Shown in pieces: positions 23,897-38,800 of a stretch of 64,000 nucleotides of DNA. The notes beneath the pieces are model-generated. The model saw only the letters and a list, made by a program, of their open reading frames with translations. It was not told the DNA's origin and made no database searches. The position numbers and the translations under genes are program-made. The stretch comes from Cyclina sinensis. Its lineage: Eukaryota; Mollusca; Bivalvia; Venerida; Veneridae. The stretch's first letter is position 1. Each line of letters starts with the position of its first letter. The DNA is taken from assembly GCA_012932295.1 (NCBI GenBank), contig JAAONU010000002.1, positions 24,397,770 to 24,461,769 on the forward strand, written 5' to 3'.

Positions 23897-26800
23897 CTAC
23901 CAAAGAGAAATACAACATTAGATTAAAACCTCAATTTAAAAGACTCTCCTTAAATTCAGGTAAAACTATTATTAAAAGTTGCTGTTAAATATACTTTGCA
24001 AGCCAAATGGAAAAAATCGAGCAATGTAGACCACAATTAGGGCAGTCTATCGACTAACAAGTTCTTTTATTTTTTTCAATTTTGCTGCTGACCCTCTGTC
24101 TACAAGATACTGATTTGTATTTGACACCCCTCTGTAAAGCTAAGTCACTTAGGGTCAATTCACAAACACTACAGAATATTCTGTAATTAACACTTGGTAT
24201 CATTGTAACATCAGGGGTTTAAATCTGACTTGTTCTCTTTTAAACTGGCTGTCTTCATATTTTTTTATCACCGTGGAGGAAGGTCTTGGATGTGTTTATA
24301 ATATGCAAAATTTACAGGGAAACATTCAAAACCAGAGCTATCACTAAAGGTGATGACTACCCTCAGATACCACATTGGCACAGCATATCTTTGTATTGGA
24401 TTTATCTTTGTTACTTACACTGTTCCTTGCTCTCTGACTCTATCATAGCCTTTGTTTCTTCTGTACTGTCATTATCTACGTTAGAGTCACTGTTCAAGAC
24501 AATCTCTTCCACTGGCTTATCACCTTCAGTCTCTTTATCAAGGTCAACATCATCTGGACAAGGCTGACTCTGGGTTTCAAAGCATTTTCTTTCTTTTTGA
24601 ATATTCCATGGGAGTTTCTTGCTAAACAGCTGTAAAAGAAAAGAACTGTGGTTGCCCAAAATATAACAATACATTTCATTCCATTGCTACTGTAACTAAG
24701 TGGTACAAAAATTTCATTGTTTTTTGTTTTTATATCTGTTATAATCTGTGTAAACTCAATGATTTCATTCGTACATTTATGTTTTATGTCAATTTCTTTG
24801 AACTGACATTCAGATTACATGTATGATCGAACTTAAATCCCACTATCAGATTCAATTAGCCTCTATTTGCCAAATCAATTTCAATATATCTGATTAGGAA
24901 TTAAGATTAGTATTTGAATAACCACTTTCAGTAAGAAAATGTTGTGCTCTATTTTTTTTCATGGTAGAAGTAACTGTAGCTGTTGCACAGAATTTGCTGG
25001 CAAAAGCGGGGGCTTAGAACCGAACCAGTAAGGGTACTATACACTTCTCATGATGGTTGAAAAACTGACTCTCAGATGTAACTGTGGCTTATTTCTCACA
25101 TTATTCCTCTTGTTTTTGGCAGCAAAATTTGACTTTTTAGCATCATGAAGGACTTAATCTTTCAGAAGCAGGAAACAACTGATTTTACAGAATGGTTTGT
25201 GAACTAAATCCAATATTCTAGAGGCAATTTTTCAAATCTTGTAACAATGTTTTCAACAAGTTACCTCTTACTGAATATTGCTATTCTAAGAAAGTGTCAA
25301 TCAGTAAAGTAGTGGTATTTTTATCCTTTTTCCTAACCAACTTACATGTCAACTTAAATGACAGGAGTAAATTGTAGTCTACTATCAAGGCAAAGTTACG
25401 TATAAAAAGTACGATTTCGTTTCAAAATTAAACTTTAAAATTATGTCACTGAATTACAAAAAAATTCAAAGATTATTATTCCAAAACAAAATAAGTATTT
25501 GCATACTGTTGCAATATTTGGATTACAGTTCCAATCCCTACTTTTCATGCATGAAATCTTCAAGACAGACAAATCTACGGTCAAGTGCATTTGAAACAAG
25601 AGCACTGCTGGGCGGAGCATTATATGCCCAAAAGGTGTTCTTTCTAAGTATGATGCATTTGTGATACAAGGGAGGAAACCTTAGGCTTTAAAACTGAATT
25701 TTAAGTAATTCATTCTGAGAAATGCCATATAGAATAATGTTGCAATAGTCCAAATGAGATACTACCAATGATAAAACAAGTGTTTCAGTGGCTTCTTTGG
25801 ACAAATATTTACGGATGCTCTTAATCTTAAAATAATTTATTATACCAGTTCTACATTTTCGTTTGATATGCAACTTAAAATTCAAAGATTCATCCAAAAA
25901 AGCTCCAAGATACCTTATACAATTCTGTTTCTCAATAACTTCACCACATATGTTTATTTCTTTTGTGTTACACTTACCTAGTTGCAAGCGACTTCAAAAA
26001 TATATTTGCTATTTGTATAATTCATTACCTTTCTAGCCATTTAGAAACTGATTATTTTCACACAACCAAAGAAAAATTTTTTTTACAGCCTTGACCTCAG
26101 TTGGATGTATATGTTGGTGTTTCAGACTTACATTAAGTAATGCTTGTGACTGAAGTGGTCTAGCAGGATTTCTCAAAAACTCTTCACCAATATATGAGTA
26201 ATTGTGTTTTCTTATGACTTTCGAGTTAGAATCTTGCAGTAATCCAGCTTCTGCCATTTTCATCAATTTCTTTGTAGATGGTGCCAGTTCATGATTGTGT
26301 TTTTCCTTGTTCTGTCTATTTAATGTATTGACGTAAGCGGAAACTTGATACTGTCCTCCTGGTAGCTCCGTTTCTCTATCAATTATCAACTTTCGCTTTT
26401 TGCCATTACTCTTGTATGTTCTATCAACATCTGTAAATAAATACACAGTAACTTCACGGTTAAATTTCAAGTTCAAAATTTGGATATCTGTAATCGGCTG
26501 TTCTTGAGAGCAAGCAATAAAAGTATATTTTAGATTTTAGTGTAGTTCTAAAGAGCTTTACAAATGCATTTCTCTTAAAAACAACAACAACAACAAAAAC
26601 GAGAGTAAAGATGACATTAAGAACATCTCAAAGCCCTTACAAAATTATACTCTGCTGATTTTTTTTGTCTGGATACACAAACTAAATTTGTAATGGAAAT
26701 ATGTTCAACAAAAAGAATAATGTTTCTATACTAACCTGTGACAATACTGTCTTGTGAGTAGTAAGGCATTCCTTGTGCATTCAGTTCAGTTAAAATGGTT

Positions 26801-29800
26801 CCATCTGTTTTCAGTTGATAGAGAACAATTCCCTGATCAAGTCTGGAATTTTCATCATCTGTACTCTTTGACCTCTGCCTTTCAGGCTCTTTTCTTTTCA
26901 TCTCACTTTCCTTTTCAGACATGTTTTTCAGAGATGATTGCTCATGTTTTTCGGTTTTAACAGTGTTGTTTACCTTATCCTTTACACCTTCATTATGTTG
27001 TCTGGTAGCCTTCTCACTTTCATTCTGGCATCTTTTCTCTGCGGACTTATTCACAGTACATAACATACTAACAATTTCAGTATCTATACTTGTTTCCTGT
27101 CCCACACCGCAATGTTTTTGAACATTCTTAGCCTCATTCAATACATGCTGCCTATAACTTTTGGAGATATCTTCTGAAAAACTTTCTGTCATCTGAATTG
27201 AAGAATTCTTCACATCTTGAAGCATCCTTGAAATCTCATTTTCAAGGAGTCTTTCCTTCTCTCCATCATTCTGAGCAACCTCTTGCTTCTGAGTTTCATT
27301 CTTCATCTGTTGTTTTTGCTTTCCAGTTATAAAACATGTTTTCCTCTGTTTCTCTAGAGTAACACTTGTCTTATCTTCAGCTTCTGACAGATCTATAACA
27401 ACACAGTCTCTAACGTCTTCTTGGCTAGTTCCTTCTTCAACAGTAGTGTTAACATTCAACTTCTCATGTTGTCTTGACAGAAGATCAAGCTTCTCCACTT
27501 GGGATCTTATGCTTGAAAAACGAGCCTTCATCATATCTAAAAGTTTCTTTTCCTCTAAATCATAAACTTCATCTTCTGTCTTGACAAAAGGCCTGAAATG
27601 CATGGGAAACTAGCATGTCAAAACATCTTCAGTATATAATAGACCAATCCAAAAAAAGAACTCCCCACAAAAGTAAATGGTATAAAGAAATACCAAAAGC
27701 TTGACATGTCAAGGATGTCTATAGTAAACAAGTTTTTGACTGACAGTATATATATCTATCTGTGATGATACACTATAAAAATGAGTAAGAAAAAAATAAA
27801 GAAGGAAAAATGTTTCATAACTCCAAATTAAATAAGACTCATAATGTCCTCTTATCTTGTGGTGCACAAGCGAAACAAAACAGAACAAATCATTACAAAC
27901 ACTTTCAAATATTAGTCAAATAGTCTTGAAGGTAACATTTTTCATGTCGTAAAAACTGTAAACTGACTGGCGGGTAATATGATTATATCTTGTATAGTCA
28001 TGTGATTTGCTGTGTGAAATCACCAATTAACTAGCACAAACATACTTACAGGGCAAGGGCAGGCTCCCTCTGAGTCAATGCTGGCTCCTCCTTACAGTTC
28101 TCAACTAAAAATGAAAAAGAAAATATATGAATTTTCTAACAATATTCACTTTTTACTAGGGATGGGAACGAATATTCAAATATTCGGAAATCGACCAAAC
28201 ATTCGATAGGTTTGGTTTATTGGGTTTTAACAGCTGTGGTCATATCCTGGTGGTCAGTCCACCTAACAAGTGTTCCTGGGTATCCAACCAGTTTACTAAC
28301 CAATTTCTCCAAAAGTGACTGACTATTCCTCACTTGCTTCAGAGGTGAGGGGCAAATGACCTATAGACGCACTGTCTGAGATCAATTATCATGGAGAAAT
28401 TTTGCTGGTCCTGAGGGGGGTTCAAACTGGGATCGCCACGACTGACAATCCGATTTTCTATCCACTGAGCTAGCCGGGCCAACTGAATATTCAAATCTGA
28501 AAATCAAATTTGAATATTCATAAACGAATGTATGACTTTCTTTCAAATAAAACTTGATTTTGATCATATTAATAAGCTGATTAAGCAGAATAAAACTGTT
28601 TTTTGCTGTTGTGATTATATATTGTGTGTCATAAATTGTCCAGTTAACAAGAAAATTACAATGCATAAATGGCAGGGGCCATTGTAATGGATTAACAGTT
28701 TGCAACAGGCATTAATGTGATACCTTTTATCTTTTGTTCATTTCAATTGGCACCTGTTTCATGTAACAAATTTTAAAAGTTGTTTGTCTCACAATGTTGT
28801 AGAATTAACATCATGTTTTACAAACACATATATCTACTAATGAAACACTTTTATTGTCTAGTCCAACAGAATAACTGAAATATTTTCCTCTAATACATAT
28901 GTTTGACAATATTATTAACATCCCTGCTTTAAGTCTGCATGTAAATGGTTTTACCAACATCTATTTATTTATTTATTTATTTTGCAGTATGTTGCCTGAA
29001 ATAAACTGACTGCCATTTTATTCAACAGATTGTTTCATTACAATAATTCACCTTTAAAAGAACGGAATACAATGTGAATATGCAAATCAAATGCTAGTTT
29101 TTAAGTTTTCATAGAACAGGCCATTATATGCCATTTCTTGTTGACACAGCAATGTCCCCAACATCGTATAGCTGACTGAAATGAGTACCAACATTCGGAT
29201 ACCAAAATTCGGATAACTCACTGAACTTCCAAAAATCGGTTATTCGAATATGGTTAACTGAATATTTTAATATTGATTTCAGTTTTCATTCCCATCCCTA
29301 CTTTTTACACAATATTGGTAATAATGAAATGTTACAATACTGAGAAAATAATCAATTAGTAAACAGAACTATTAGACTAATGGCAAGACAATTTGATTTT
29401 TATGATGCAAAATTGTTTTATGAGAAAATAAAAACTAATTAGCCTTCATAATAGAAAGTTGCAGAAGTCATCATTTCCTTTGATAATATGCTTTAACTCT
29501 ATAGTTCATTTTCCCTACAGACAAGGCACAGTGACTGCTTAAGATAATGCACACAAGAAGTCTCAGATAAACTCATGCATCTTGGACCATCCTACCCGCC
29601 TTGGTGCAGTTTAAACTACACTTACCTGAGCTGGTTGAGTCTTTCCCTAAGAATGTCCAAGAACCATCTTGAGTAAACTCCACCTCTTCAACTGTGTTTG
29701 GTACTGATTTAAGAATCTCCAGAAATAACCTATGAAAGAAAGAAAAGTTGTATCAGACAAACTGCTCCTAAAGGCCTATTTAAATCAAGAAAAGTTACTT

Positions 29801-32800
29801 TTACTTCACACAAGAGATGTTTATAAATCATAATGCCCCCTAGCACCTTATCCCTAGTGGCAGCCATAAAAGTATAGGAAGGTAGAAGGACAGGGACTTG
29901 TGTCAGTACATTAAAGGGATTATGACAGGGGCTTCTGATATCAAAAGCTACTGGTCATGGCAAGCAGATGAATGAGAGGAACTGTACATTATGTCAATGA
30001 CACTTTGGTTATAAAATGTATAAAGTTCAATTACTGGAAAACACAACTGAGTACAGGACTGCATGGGTTGGTAGGTAGGTAGTAATGTGGGAGTTAGTAA
30101 GTAGGAAGTTTTGAGGCACGAGGCCCAAGGGTTCACCAGTTATCAATCAGTTTTCCTCTGTATGGTGTATGGCCACCGTGACCTTGGCCTTTAACTTAGT
30201 GACCTCAAAGACAATAGGGGCTATCTCCTGAACAGACAATCCTGCAGACAAACAGCAAATGCCCAAGGGTAACTATTGCTTGGAAACATTTTTCTGTTTA
30301 TGGTCGCTCTGACCTTGAACTTTGACCAAGTGACCCTAAATGCAATAATGTCATGTCATTATCAACCAGCATTGGAAGCTTAAGGACCCTAAACCCAAGC
30401 ATTCTTTAGGTATTCATCAGAAACCATTTTCTAGTTGATGATCAATATGACCTTGACCTTTGACTTAGTGATCCTAAAAACTCTAGGGGTAATCTGCTGG
30501 CCATGACCAACCTGCCTATGAAGTTTTAGGAAACCTGGGCACAAGTGTTCTATAGACAGTGATCAGAAACCGTTTCACCTTTCAGGTCACTGTGACCTTA
30601 GCCTTTGACCTAGTAATCTGAAAATCTGTAGAGGTCATCTACTAGTGATGACCAACTTACACATCAAATTTCATGAACCCGGAACCAAGGATTCTATAGA
30701 TACCCATTAGAAAAGGTTTTGTTTTCTAAGGGCCACTCTGATCTTGACCTTTAACCTAGTGACCTCAAGGAAAAAACTGGTCATATCCTGAACAGATCAA
30801 CCTGCAAAGCAAGTCTAAGGAGTCAATGCCCAAGGGTTCTCTAGTTATTGATTGGAAACCATTTTTCTGTTAATGGTCAATATGACCTTTTATCAAGTGA
30901 CTCAAACTATAAGGGGTGATCTTCTCATCATGACAAACCTGCCTATGAAAATTCAGGAAGCCTGGGGCTAAGCATTTTATAATTATTAACAAGTAAATTT
31001 GTGAGCTAATGCTCACTAGTGATACCCCCGCTATCAGAAATTTGACTTTCATAATGTAATTTGCATTTGTCATATGTATAGAGTGTCAAATTTTTCCGAG
31101 TATTTACCTGAATTTAATACAACTTCATCCAAGGCACAGCTAGATGGATATGAAAATGGTTAAAATAATGAACAGGTATTACATCTGTGATTTCTGATTC
31201 ATCGAAGTCTTTATTCACAAAAACACGATCAAAAGAACCTCCTTTCCTGTGTGTTGGTAACTTCTAAGTATTCGGTAAACAGGAAGTAGATGAGCAAGGA
31301 GCATAAAATCGCTTTACACCATATGGGACTATAGGATAAAGCAATATGCAAAATATCAGGCTGCTGCATCTTATAGTTGCTGAGAAAACTGTGACGGAAA
31401 TTGTGAATGTATGTCAACTATGTGTAAAAATCTAAGTATTCGGTAAACAGGAAGTAGATGAGCAAGGAGTATAAAATCGCTTTACACCATATGGGACTAT
31501 AGGATAAAGCAATATGCAAAATATCAGGCGGCTGCATGCTCTAGTTGCTTAGAAAACTGCAACGGAAAATAAAGATGTCGTTTGGTTGATGTAATGCACC
31601 TATATAGTGACAAAATCAAAAAATATTCGGTAAACAGGAAGTAGATGAGCAAGGAGCATAAAATTGCTTTACACCATATGGGACTATAGGGTATAGCAAT
31701 ATGTGAAATATCAGGCTTCTGCATGTTATAGTTGCTGAGAAAACTGCAACAGAAATTTGTTACGGAAGGATGGACGGACGGACACACGGACAAGGGTAAA
31801 ACAGTATACCCCCCACTTCTTCGAAGCAGGGGTATAATAAGAAACAGTTTTGCTTTTCAAGGTCACTGTCACCTTGGCCTTTGACATGGTGATCTGTAAA
31901 GCTACATGTATAGGGGTCATCAACTGGTCATGACCAACCTACTTACCAAGTATGAGGAACCTGAACCCAATCACTCTATAGTTACTGACAGGAAACCAAT
32001 TTTTGCTTTTCAAGGTCACTTTGACCATAACCTTTGACCTAAGGACCCAAATATCTATAGAAGTCCTCTAACGGCCTTCACAAACCTGCCTATGAAGTTT
32101 TGGGGGGCTAGGCCCAAGTGTTCTATAGTTTTTGATCGAAAACAATTTTGCTATTCAAGGACACTCTGACCTTTGCCTTCAAACTGCTGATCATGAAAAG
32201 CTATAGACATCATCTACTGGTCATTATCAACCTTCACACCAAGTTTGAGGAACCTCAGCCAAAGAGTTCTACAACTAACAATCAGATACCGTTTGCATTT
32301 CAAGGTCACTTTGACCTTGGCCTTTGTCCTGGTGATCTGAAAATCTATAAGGGTCATCTACGTGTCATAACCAACCTACATACCAAGTTCGTGGAAGCTG
32401 GGCACATGTGTTCTATAGTTATTGATCGGAAACCATTTTACTTTTTAAGGTCACTGTGACCTTGACCTTTGACCAGAAAAACTATAGGAGTCATCTACTG
32501 CTCATGACAAACCTAAAAACCAAGTTTGAACTTCAAACTTCAAAAGTTTATTGCACAAATAGGCCTCTGGGGAAGGGAGGTCCAAGGATCTTTAGATATT
32601 GACCGAACAACCAACTGACTGACCTACCGACATTTGCAAAAGAATTTGCTCCCTCATCTATAATGGTGGGCATAAACTGGAGGATTTAAAATGAATGCAA
32701 ATCCACAAATTTGTTCAGCCTTTTATAGTGAAATCGTCTAAGTAATCATTCCTGCAAAGTTTCATGAAAACTAGACAAACAATGTGATTAATAACGCACC

Positions 32801-35800
32801 CCCCCACCCCACCCAAGACTGCTTCAGAACTGAGGAAGTTATTAGTAACAGAATACTTTGAAAAATGAATTGAAATAGAGTTACGGTTGTGGGCAATTAA
32901 AAATATAGTTGTGGTTCCTGTACATTGCAGTTCCTTTAACTGTGGTTGACCATTGTATGAAGTTGCACTGAATTCCAACAATTAGTCTTCAAGTTATGTT
33001 CCGGAAAAGGAAAACCAATAAAGGGCAATAATTCTGCAAATAGTGGAGATGGAGTTATGGCTCTTGTACACTGCATTTCCTCTCATTGTGCTTGATCATT
33101 GTATGAAATTTCACTGAATTCCAACCATTAGCTTCCAAGTTATGCTCCGGACAAGGAAAACCAACAAAGGACAATAACTGTGCAAAGAGTGAAGATGGAG
33201 TTATAGCTCTTGTGCATTGCATTTCCTCTCATTGTGCTTGATATTTGTATGAAGATGCATTGAATTCCAACCATTAGTTTTCAAGTTATGCTCCAGAAAA
33301 AGAAAACCAACAAAGGGCAATACCTGTGCAAATAGTGAAGATGGAGTTATGATTCTTGAACACTGACTGCACTTCCTCTCATTGTGCTTGACCATTGTAT
33401 AAAGTTGCATTGAATTCAAACCATTAGTTTTCAAGTTATACTCTGGACAAGGAAATTGCAACAGACCGCCCAACCAACTGCCCCATCAACCTCCGGGTGA
33501 CTCCTATATACCCCTCCAAACTTTGTTTAGGGAGTATAAAAATGTAGTCTCCTAGCTCAAGCTAAATGTTGACAACAGGTAATGCACAATGAATGACAGA
33601 TGATAGAGAATGGCTGGTCATAGCAGCTCACCCGGCTGCTCTTCTGAGTTAAAATGTTATAGAAAGACCAATTTCAATATCACCTTTAATTTCCAACTAT
33701 TCAGTACTAAGACCGATATTTCGTGCAACTTTCCTGATAAACTGTGTAAATAATATCCTCTACTTTTGATTCATGCAACATTTTTCTCACTTACTTTTCA
33801 TGAAGTTGTGAATTCAACAAGGTAATAAAACATCGACTAAAACATATACCAATATAATTCCATATCCTTCGTTTTACATACCCATCAATATATATACTGC
33901 CAGCTGGCTGATCACACATGTAACACTTTCTTCCCAACAAGGGACGTCCTTCATTTAGCTTCAGAAGTGTAAGTGCATCTACACATTGTATATGTGTACA
34001 GTTTTGTCCTCTACATGGTGACACAATACGTGTCTTTGCCAACTGAAATAATTGAATGGCACTTTAATTTTAAAAATTAGTTAAGAAAAAACAAGAGATG
34101 TTTGTAAAACATATATGCGCCCAAGTGCCTTATCTCTAGAGGCAGCCAAGAAAGTCATAGGGGTCATCTACTGGTCATGGCTAACCTATAAACCAAGTTT
34201 GAGGAACCTTGGCCCAAGCATTCTATAGTTATTAATTGGAAATCATTTGCTTTTCAAGGTCACTGCGACTTTGGCCTTTAACTGGTGACTTAAACAAGAG
34301 GGCCATGATGGCCCTGGATCGCTCACCTGAGTACTTTGGCTGTAGGTTTGCTGTTAAGCAGTATTTCATTTTTTAATTGAAAATATCTAAGTGCCTTCAA
34401 ACCAAATATGTAAAATATCAGTCAATAAATAAAGGCTCTATGACAGAAAGTAGAAATATCTATTATAAGCTATGGTGACCTTGACCTCGACCCAGTGACC
34501 TCAAACCCTACACATGGGTAGAGGTCCATGCAAGGAACCTATATACTGAATATCAAAGATATTGGTCTATAAATGAAGGCTTTATGAGGTACAGTAGATA
34601 AATCTATTTTTAGCCTCCGTGACCTTTAACCTAATCTAATAATGTGAACAACCAAACAAGCTTTCTGACAAACTGCCAGGATATTTGGACTGAAACAGTA
34701 GCCTCTAGAGCCTTAACAAGATATTTCTATTTTTGGGCTCTGTGACCTAGTTTTTTACCCCAGGTGACCGATAATCGAACCTGACCTAGAAACCATCAAA
34801 ATAACCTTTCTGACATATTTCCAGAATATTTGGGCTGAAAATGTTACCTGTAGAGTGTAAACAAGGTTTTTCCAAATTTAAGCTCTGTGACCTAGTTTTT
34901 TACCCCAGATGACCCATATTCGAAATTGGGCTAGAAATCATTGATACAACCTTTCTGACATATTTCCAGGATATTTGGGCTGAAAATGTTACCTCTAGAG
35001 TGTTAACAAGATTTTTCCATATTCAGGCTGTGTGACCTAGTTTTTGACCCCAGATGACCCATATTCGAACTTGACCTAGAAATCATCGAAACAACCTATC
35101 TGACATATTTCCAGGATATTTGGGCTGAAAATGTTACCTCTAGAGTGTTAACAAGGTTTTTCCATATACAGGCTGTGTGACCTAGTTTTGGAGCCCACAT
35201 GACCCATATTCCAACTTGAGCTAGAAATCATCTTAACAAGCTTTCTGACAGTTTTTCAGAAAATTTGGGCTAAAAATGTTACCTCTAGAGTGTTAACAAG
35301 GTTTTACCATATTTGGGCTGTGTGACCTAGTTTTTGAACCCACATGACCCATATTCAAAACTGAGCTAGAAATCATCAAAACAACCTTCCTGACATATTT
35401 CCAGGATATTTTGGCTGAAACAGTAGCCTCTAGAGCCTTAACAAGATATTTCTATTTTTGGGCTCTGTGACCTAGTTTTTTACCCCAGATGACCCATATT
35501 TGAACTTGACCTAGAAACCATCGAAATAACCTTTCTGACATATTTCCAGAATATTTGGGCTGAAAATGTTACCTGTAGAGTGTAAACAAGGTTTTTCCAA
35601 ATTCAAGCTCTGTGACCTAGTTTTTGACCCCAGATGACCCATATTCGAAATTGGGCTAGAAATCATCAATACAACCTTTCTGACACATTTCCAGGATATT
35701 TCGGCTGAAAATGTTACCTCTAGAGTGTTAACAAGGTTTTTCCATATTCAGGCTGTGTGACCTAGTTTTTGACCCCAGATGACCCATATTCGAACTTGAG

Positions 35801-38800
35801 CTAGAAATCATGGAAACAACCTTTCTGACATATTTCCAGGATATTTGGGCTGAAAATGTTACCTCTAGAGTGTTAACAAGGTTTTTCCATATACAGGCTG
35901 TGTGACCTAGTTTTGGAGCCCACATGACCCATATTCCAACTTGAGCTAGAAATCATCTTAACAAGCTTTCTGACAGTTTTTCAGGAAATTTGGGCTAAAA
36001 ATGTAGCCTCTAGAGTGTTAACAAGGTTTTACCATATTTGGGCTGTGTAACCTAGTTTTTGACCCCACATGACCCATATTCAAACTTGAGCTAGAAATCA
36101 TCAAAACAACCTTTCTGACATATTTCCAGGATATTTTGGCTGAAAATGTTACCTCTAGAATGATAAAAAGGTTTTTCCATATTTCGTCTCAGTGACCTAG
36201 TTTTTGACCCCAGATGACCCATATTCGAACCTGGGCTAGAAATAATCCAAATAACCTTTCTGACATATTACAAGGATATATGGGCTGAAAATGTTACCTC
36301 TTCAGTGTTAACAAGGTTTTTCCATATTTGGGCTCTGTCACCTAGTTTTTGACCCCAGATGACCCATATTCGAACTTGAGCTAGAAATCATGGAAACAAC
36401 CTTTCTGACAAATTTCCAGATTATTTGGGCTGAAAATGTAGCCTCTAGAGTGTTAACAAGAATGTTCTATTTTTGGGCTCTGTGACCTAGTTTTTGACCC
36501 CAGATGACCCATATTTGAACTTGAGCTAGAAATCATAGAAGCAACCTTTATGACAAATTTCCAGATTATTTGGGCTAAAAACATTACCTCTAGAGTGTTA
36601 ACAAGATTTTTCTATTTTTGGGCTCCTTGACCTAGTTTTTGATCCCATATGACCCATATTCGAACTCGTCCGAGTAATTACTGGGAAAAACATCCTGACC
36701 AAGTTTCGTGACAATTGGAGCAAAAATGTGACCAGTAGAGTGTTAACGAACTAAATGTGAACGGACGACGGACGACAGACGACGGACGACGGACATTCAT
36801 CGATCCTAATAGCTCACCCTGAGCCAGCTCAGGTGAGCTAAAAACTATAAGGGTCATCTACTAGTCATGACCAACCTACACATTAAGTTTGAAGAACCTG
36901 GGACCAAAGGTTTCATAGTTAATGATTGGAAACCGCTTTGCTGTCCAAGGTCACTCTGACCATGACATTTGACCTGGTGATCTGAAAAACTACAGGGGTC
37001 ATTTACTTGTCATGACCAACCTACACACAAAGTTTGAACAACCTGGAACCAAGGTTTCTATAGTTATTGATCTGAAGCCATTTTGCTATTCAAGGTCCTG
37101 ACCTTGACTTTTGATCTGGTGACCTGAAATCTCTAGGAATCATCTTCTAGCCATGAACAACCTGCAAACTAAGTAAGAAGAACCTGGGACCAAACATTAT
37201 ACAATTATTGATTGGAATCTGTTTTGATTTTCAAGCTCAAATTGACCTTGACCTTTGACCTGGTGACCTGAAAAACTAAAAGGTTTATCTACTAGTCATG
37301 ACCAACCTATACATTAAGTTTGAAGAACCTGGGACCAAGGGTTCTAGGGTTCTTGACTGGAAACTGTTTTGCTGTTCAAGGTCACTCTGACTTTGATCTT
37401 TGACCTGGTGATCTGAAAAACTGTACGGGCCATTTCCTTGTCATGACCAACCAACACACTTAGTTTGAACAGCCTGGAACCAAGGGTTATATAGTTATTG
37501 ATCTAAAACTACTTTGTTATTCAAGGTCACTCTGACCTTGACCTTTGGCCTGGTGACGTGAAAAACTATAGGGGTCATCTACGTGTCATGACTAACCTAC
37601 AAATTAAAAATGAAGAACCTGGGACCAAGCCTTCTATAGTTATTGATCGGAAAACATATTGCTTTTCAAGGTCACCATTACCTTGACTTGGTGACCTGAA
37701 AAACTATAGGGGTCATCTACAGGTAATGACCTGGGACCAAGGGTTCTTTAGTTATTGATCAGAGACTGTTTTGCTATTCAAGGTCACTGTGACCTTGACC
37801 TTTGACCTGGTGACCTGAAAAACTAAAGGGGTCATCTACTAGTCATGACCAACCTAAATACCAAGTCTGAGGGAGGTGGTTCCAAGGGTTCTCTAGATAT
37901 TGGTCAGAAACCAAAGTGTCTACCGACTGACCAACATTTGCAAAATTATATGCCCCCTCACTATATGCTTATGCAGGCTTTAGGGCTCTTAGGGCACTAT
38001 CACAAATATATTTAAAATAAACTTCATTTGAAACTGTTTTCTGAAAATTTTTAGTTTGCCAATTATGACTAAAGTAACAGACATTTTTGTGTAATCTTTC
38101 AAATCTGCCTCAATGATCAACATCAAGTATAATAACTGCAGTTATTTTGTACACAAAAAACTGATTTGTTTTATTGGATAATTTATATTTACTTATAACA
38201 TAATCAATATATCACACAACAACATCTTCGACAATATCTGAATTCTTTAGGTTACTGATCTCTATACCAAGAGGTGACTTTTTATCATTACACTGGTAAA
38301 GTAAGACTTGAAACTGCAGGAAAAGAACTGAAAAATCATTGTGAATCCCATTTTGTATATACAGAAGTCTTCCTCATTAAACTGGGAAATTGATCTAAAA
38401 ATGATTTATCTTTACAGTAATGTTCTAATTAGTACTTATGTAAGTTATGTTCATAATACAGATTAATGTTACATAAATTTCTCATAAGCTTTCTTGCTCT
38501 TTATTCTGGTTCGAGGCAATTTATGCTTTTTCACTAAAAGAATGATTGCCAAATGTCATAAATTCCTTTGCTTTACAAACTGTAATTGTTTCTTTAAAAG
38601 ATTGTGTTACTGGATAACCCTGTAAACATCACACATTTGACATGGTATTTGTTCAAGGTTAAATTTGACTGTATTCAGACTTAGCAATTACTGTCCCTTT
38701 TCAAGAACTGGAACAGTCTATCTGCAGTGTATTTTTTGCCATTTAGATTGGAATATAACTTTATTCACATCATGCTATATTTTAATTTTCTACTTCAAAG

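Noticed and set aside
24286..24567. 93-residue plus-strand frame opposite exon 15
   Set aside because: Shadow of the coding strand: the minus-strand exon has splice sites and phase that fit its neighbours.
26033..26131. Exon 14 read through to a stop at 26033 as the end of a ligase-only gene
   Set aside because: A strong donor (AAT before GTAAGT) at 26132 and a phase-matched acceptor at 24629 give a better continuation. A read-through isoform remains possible.
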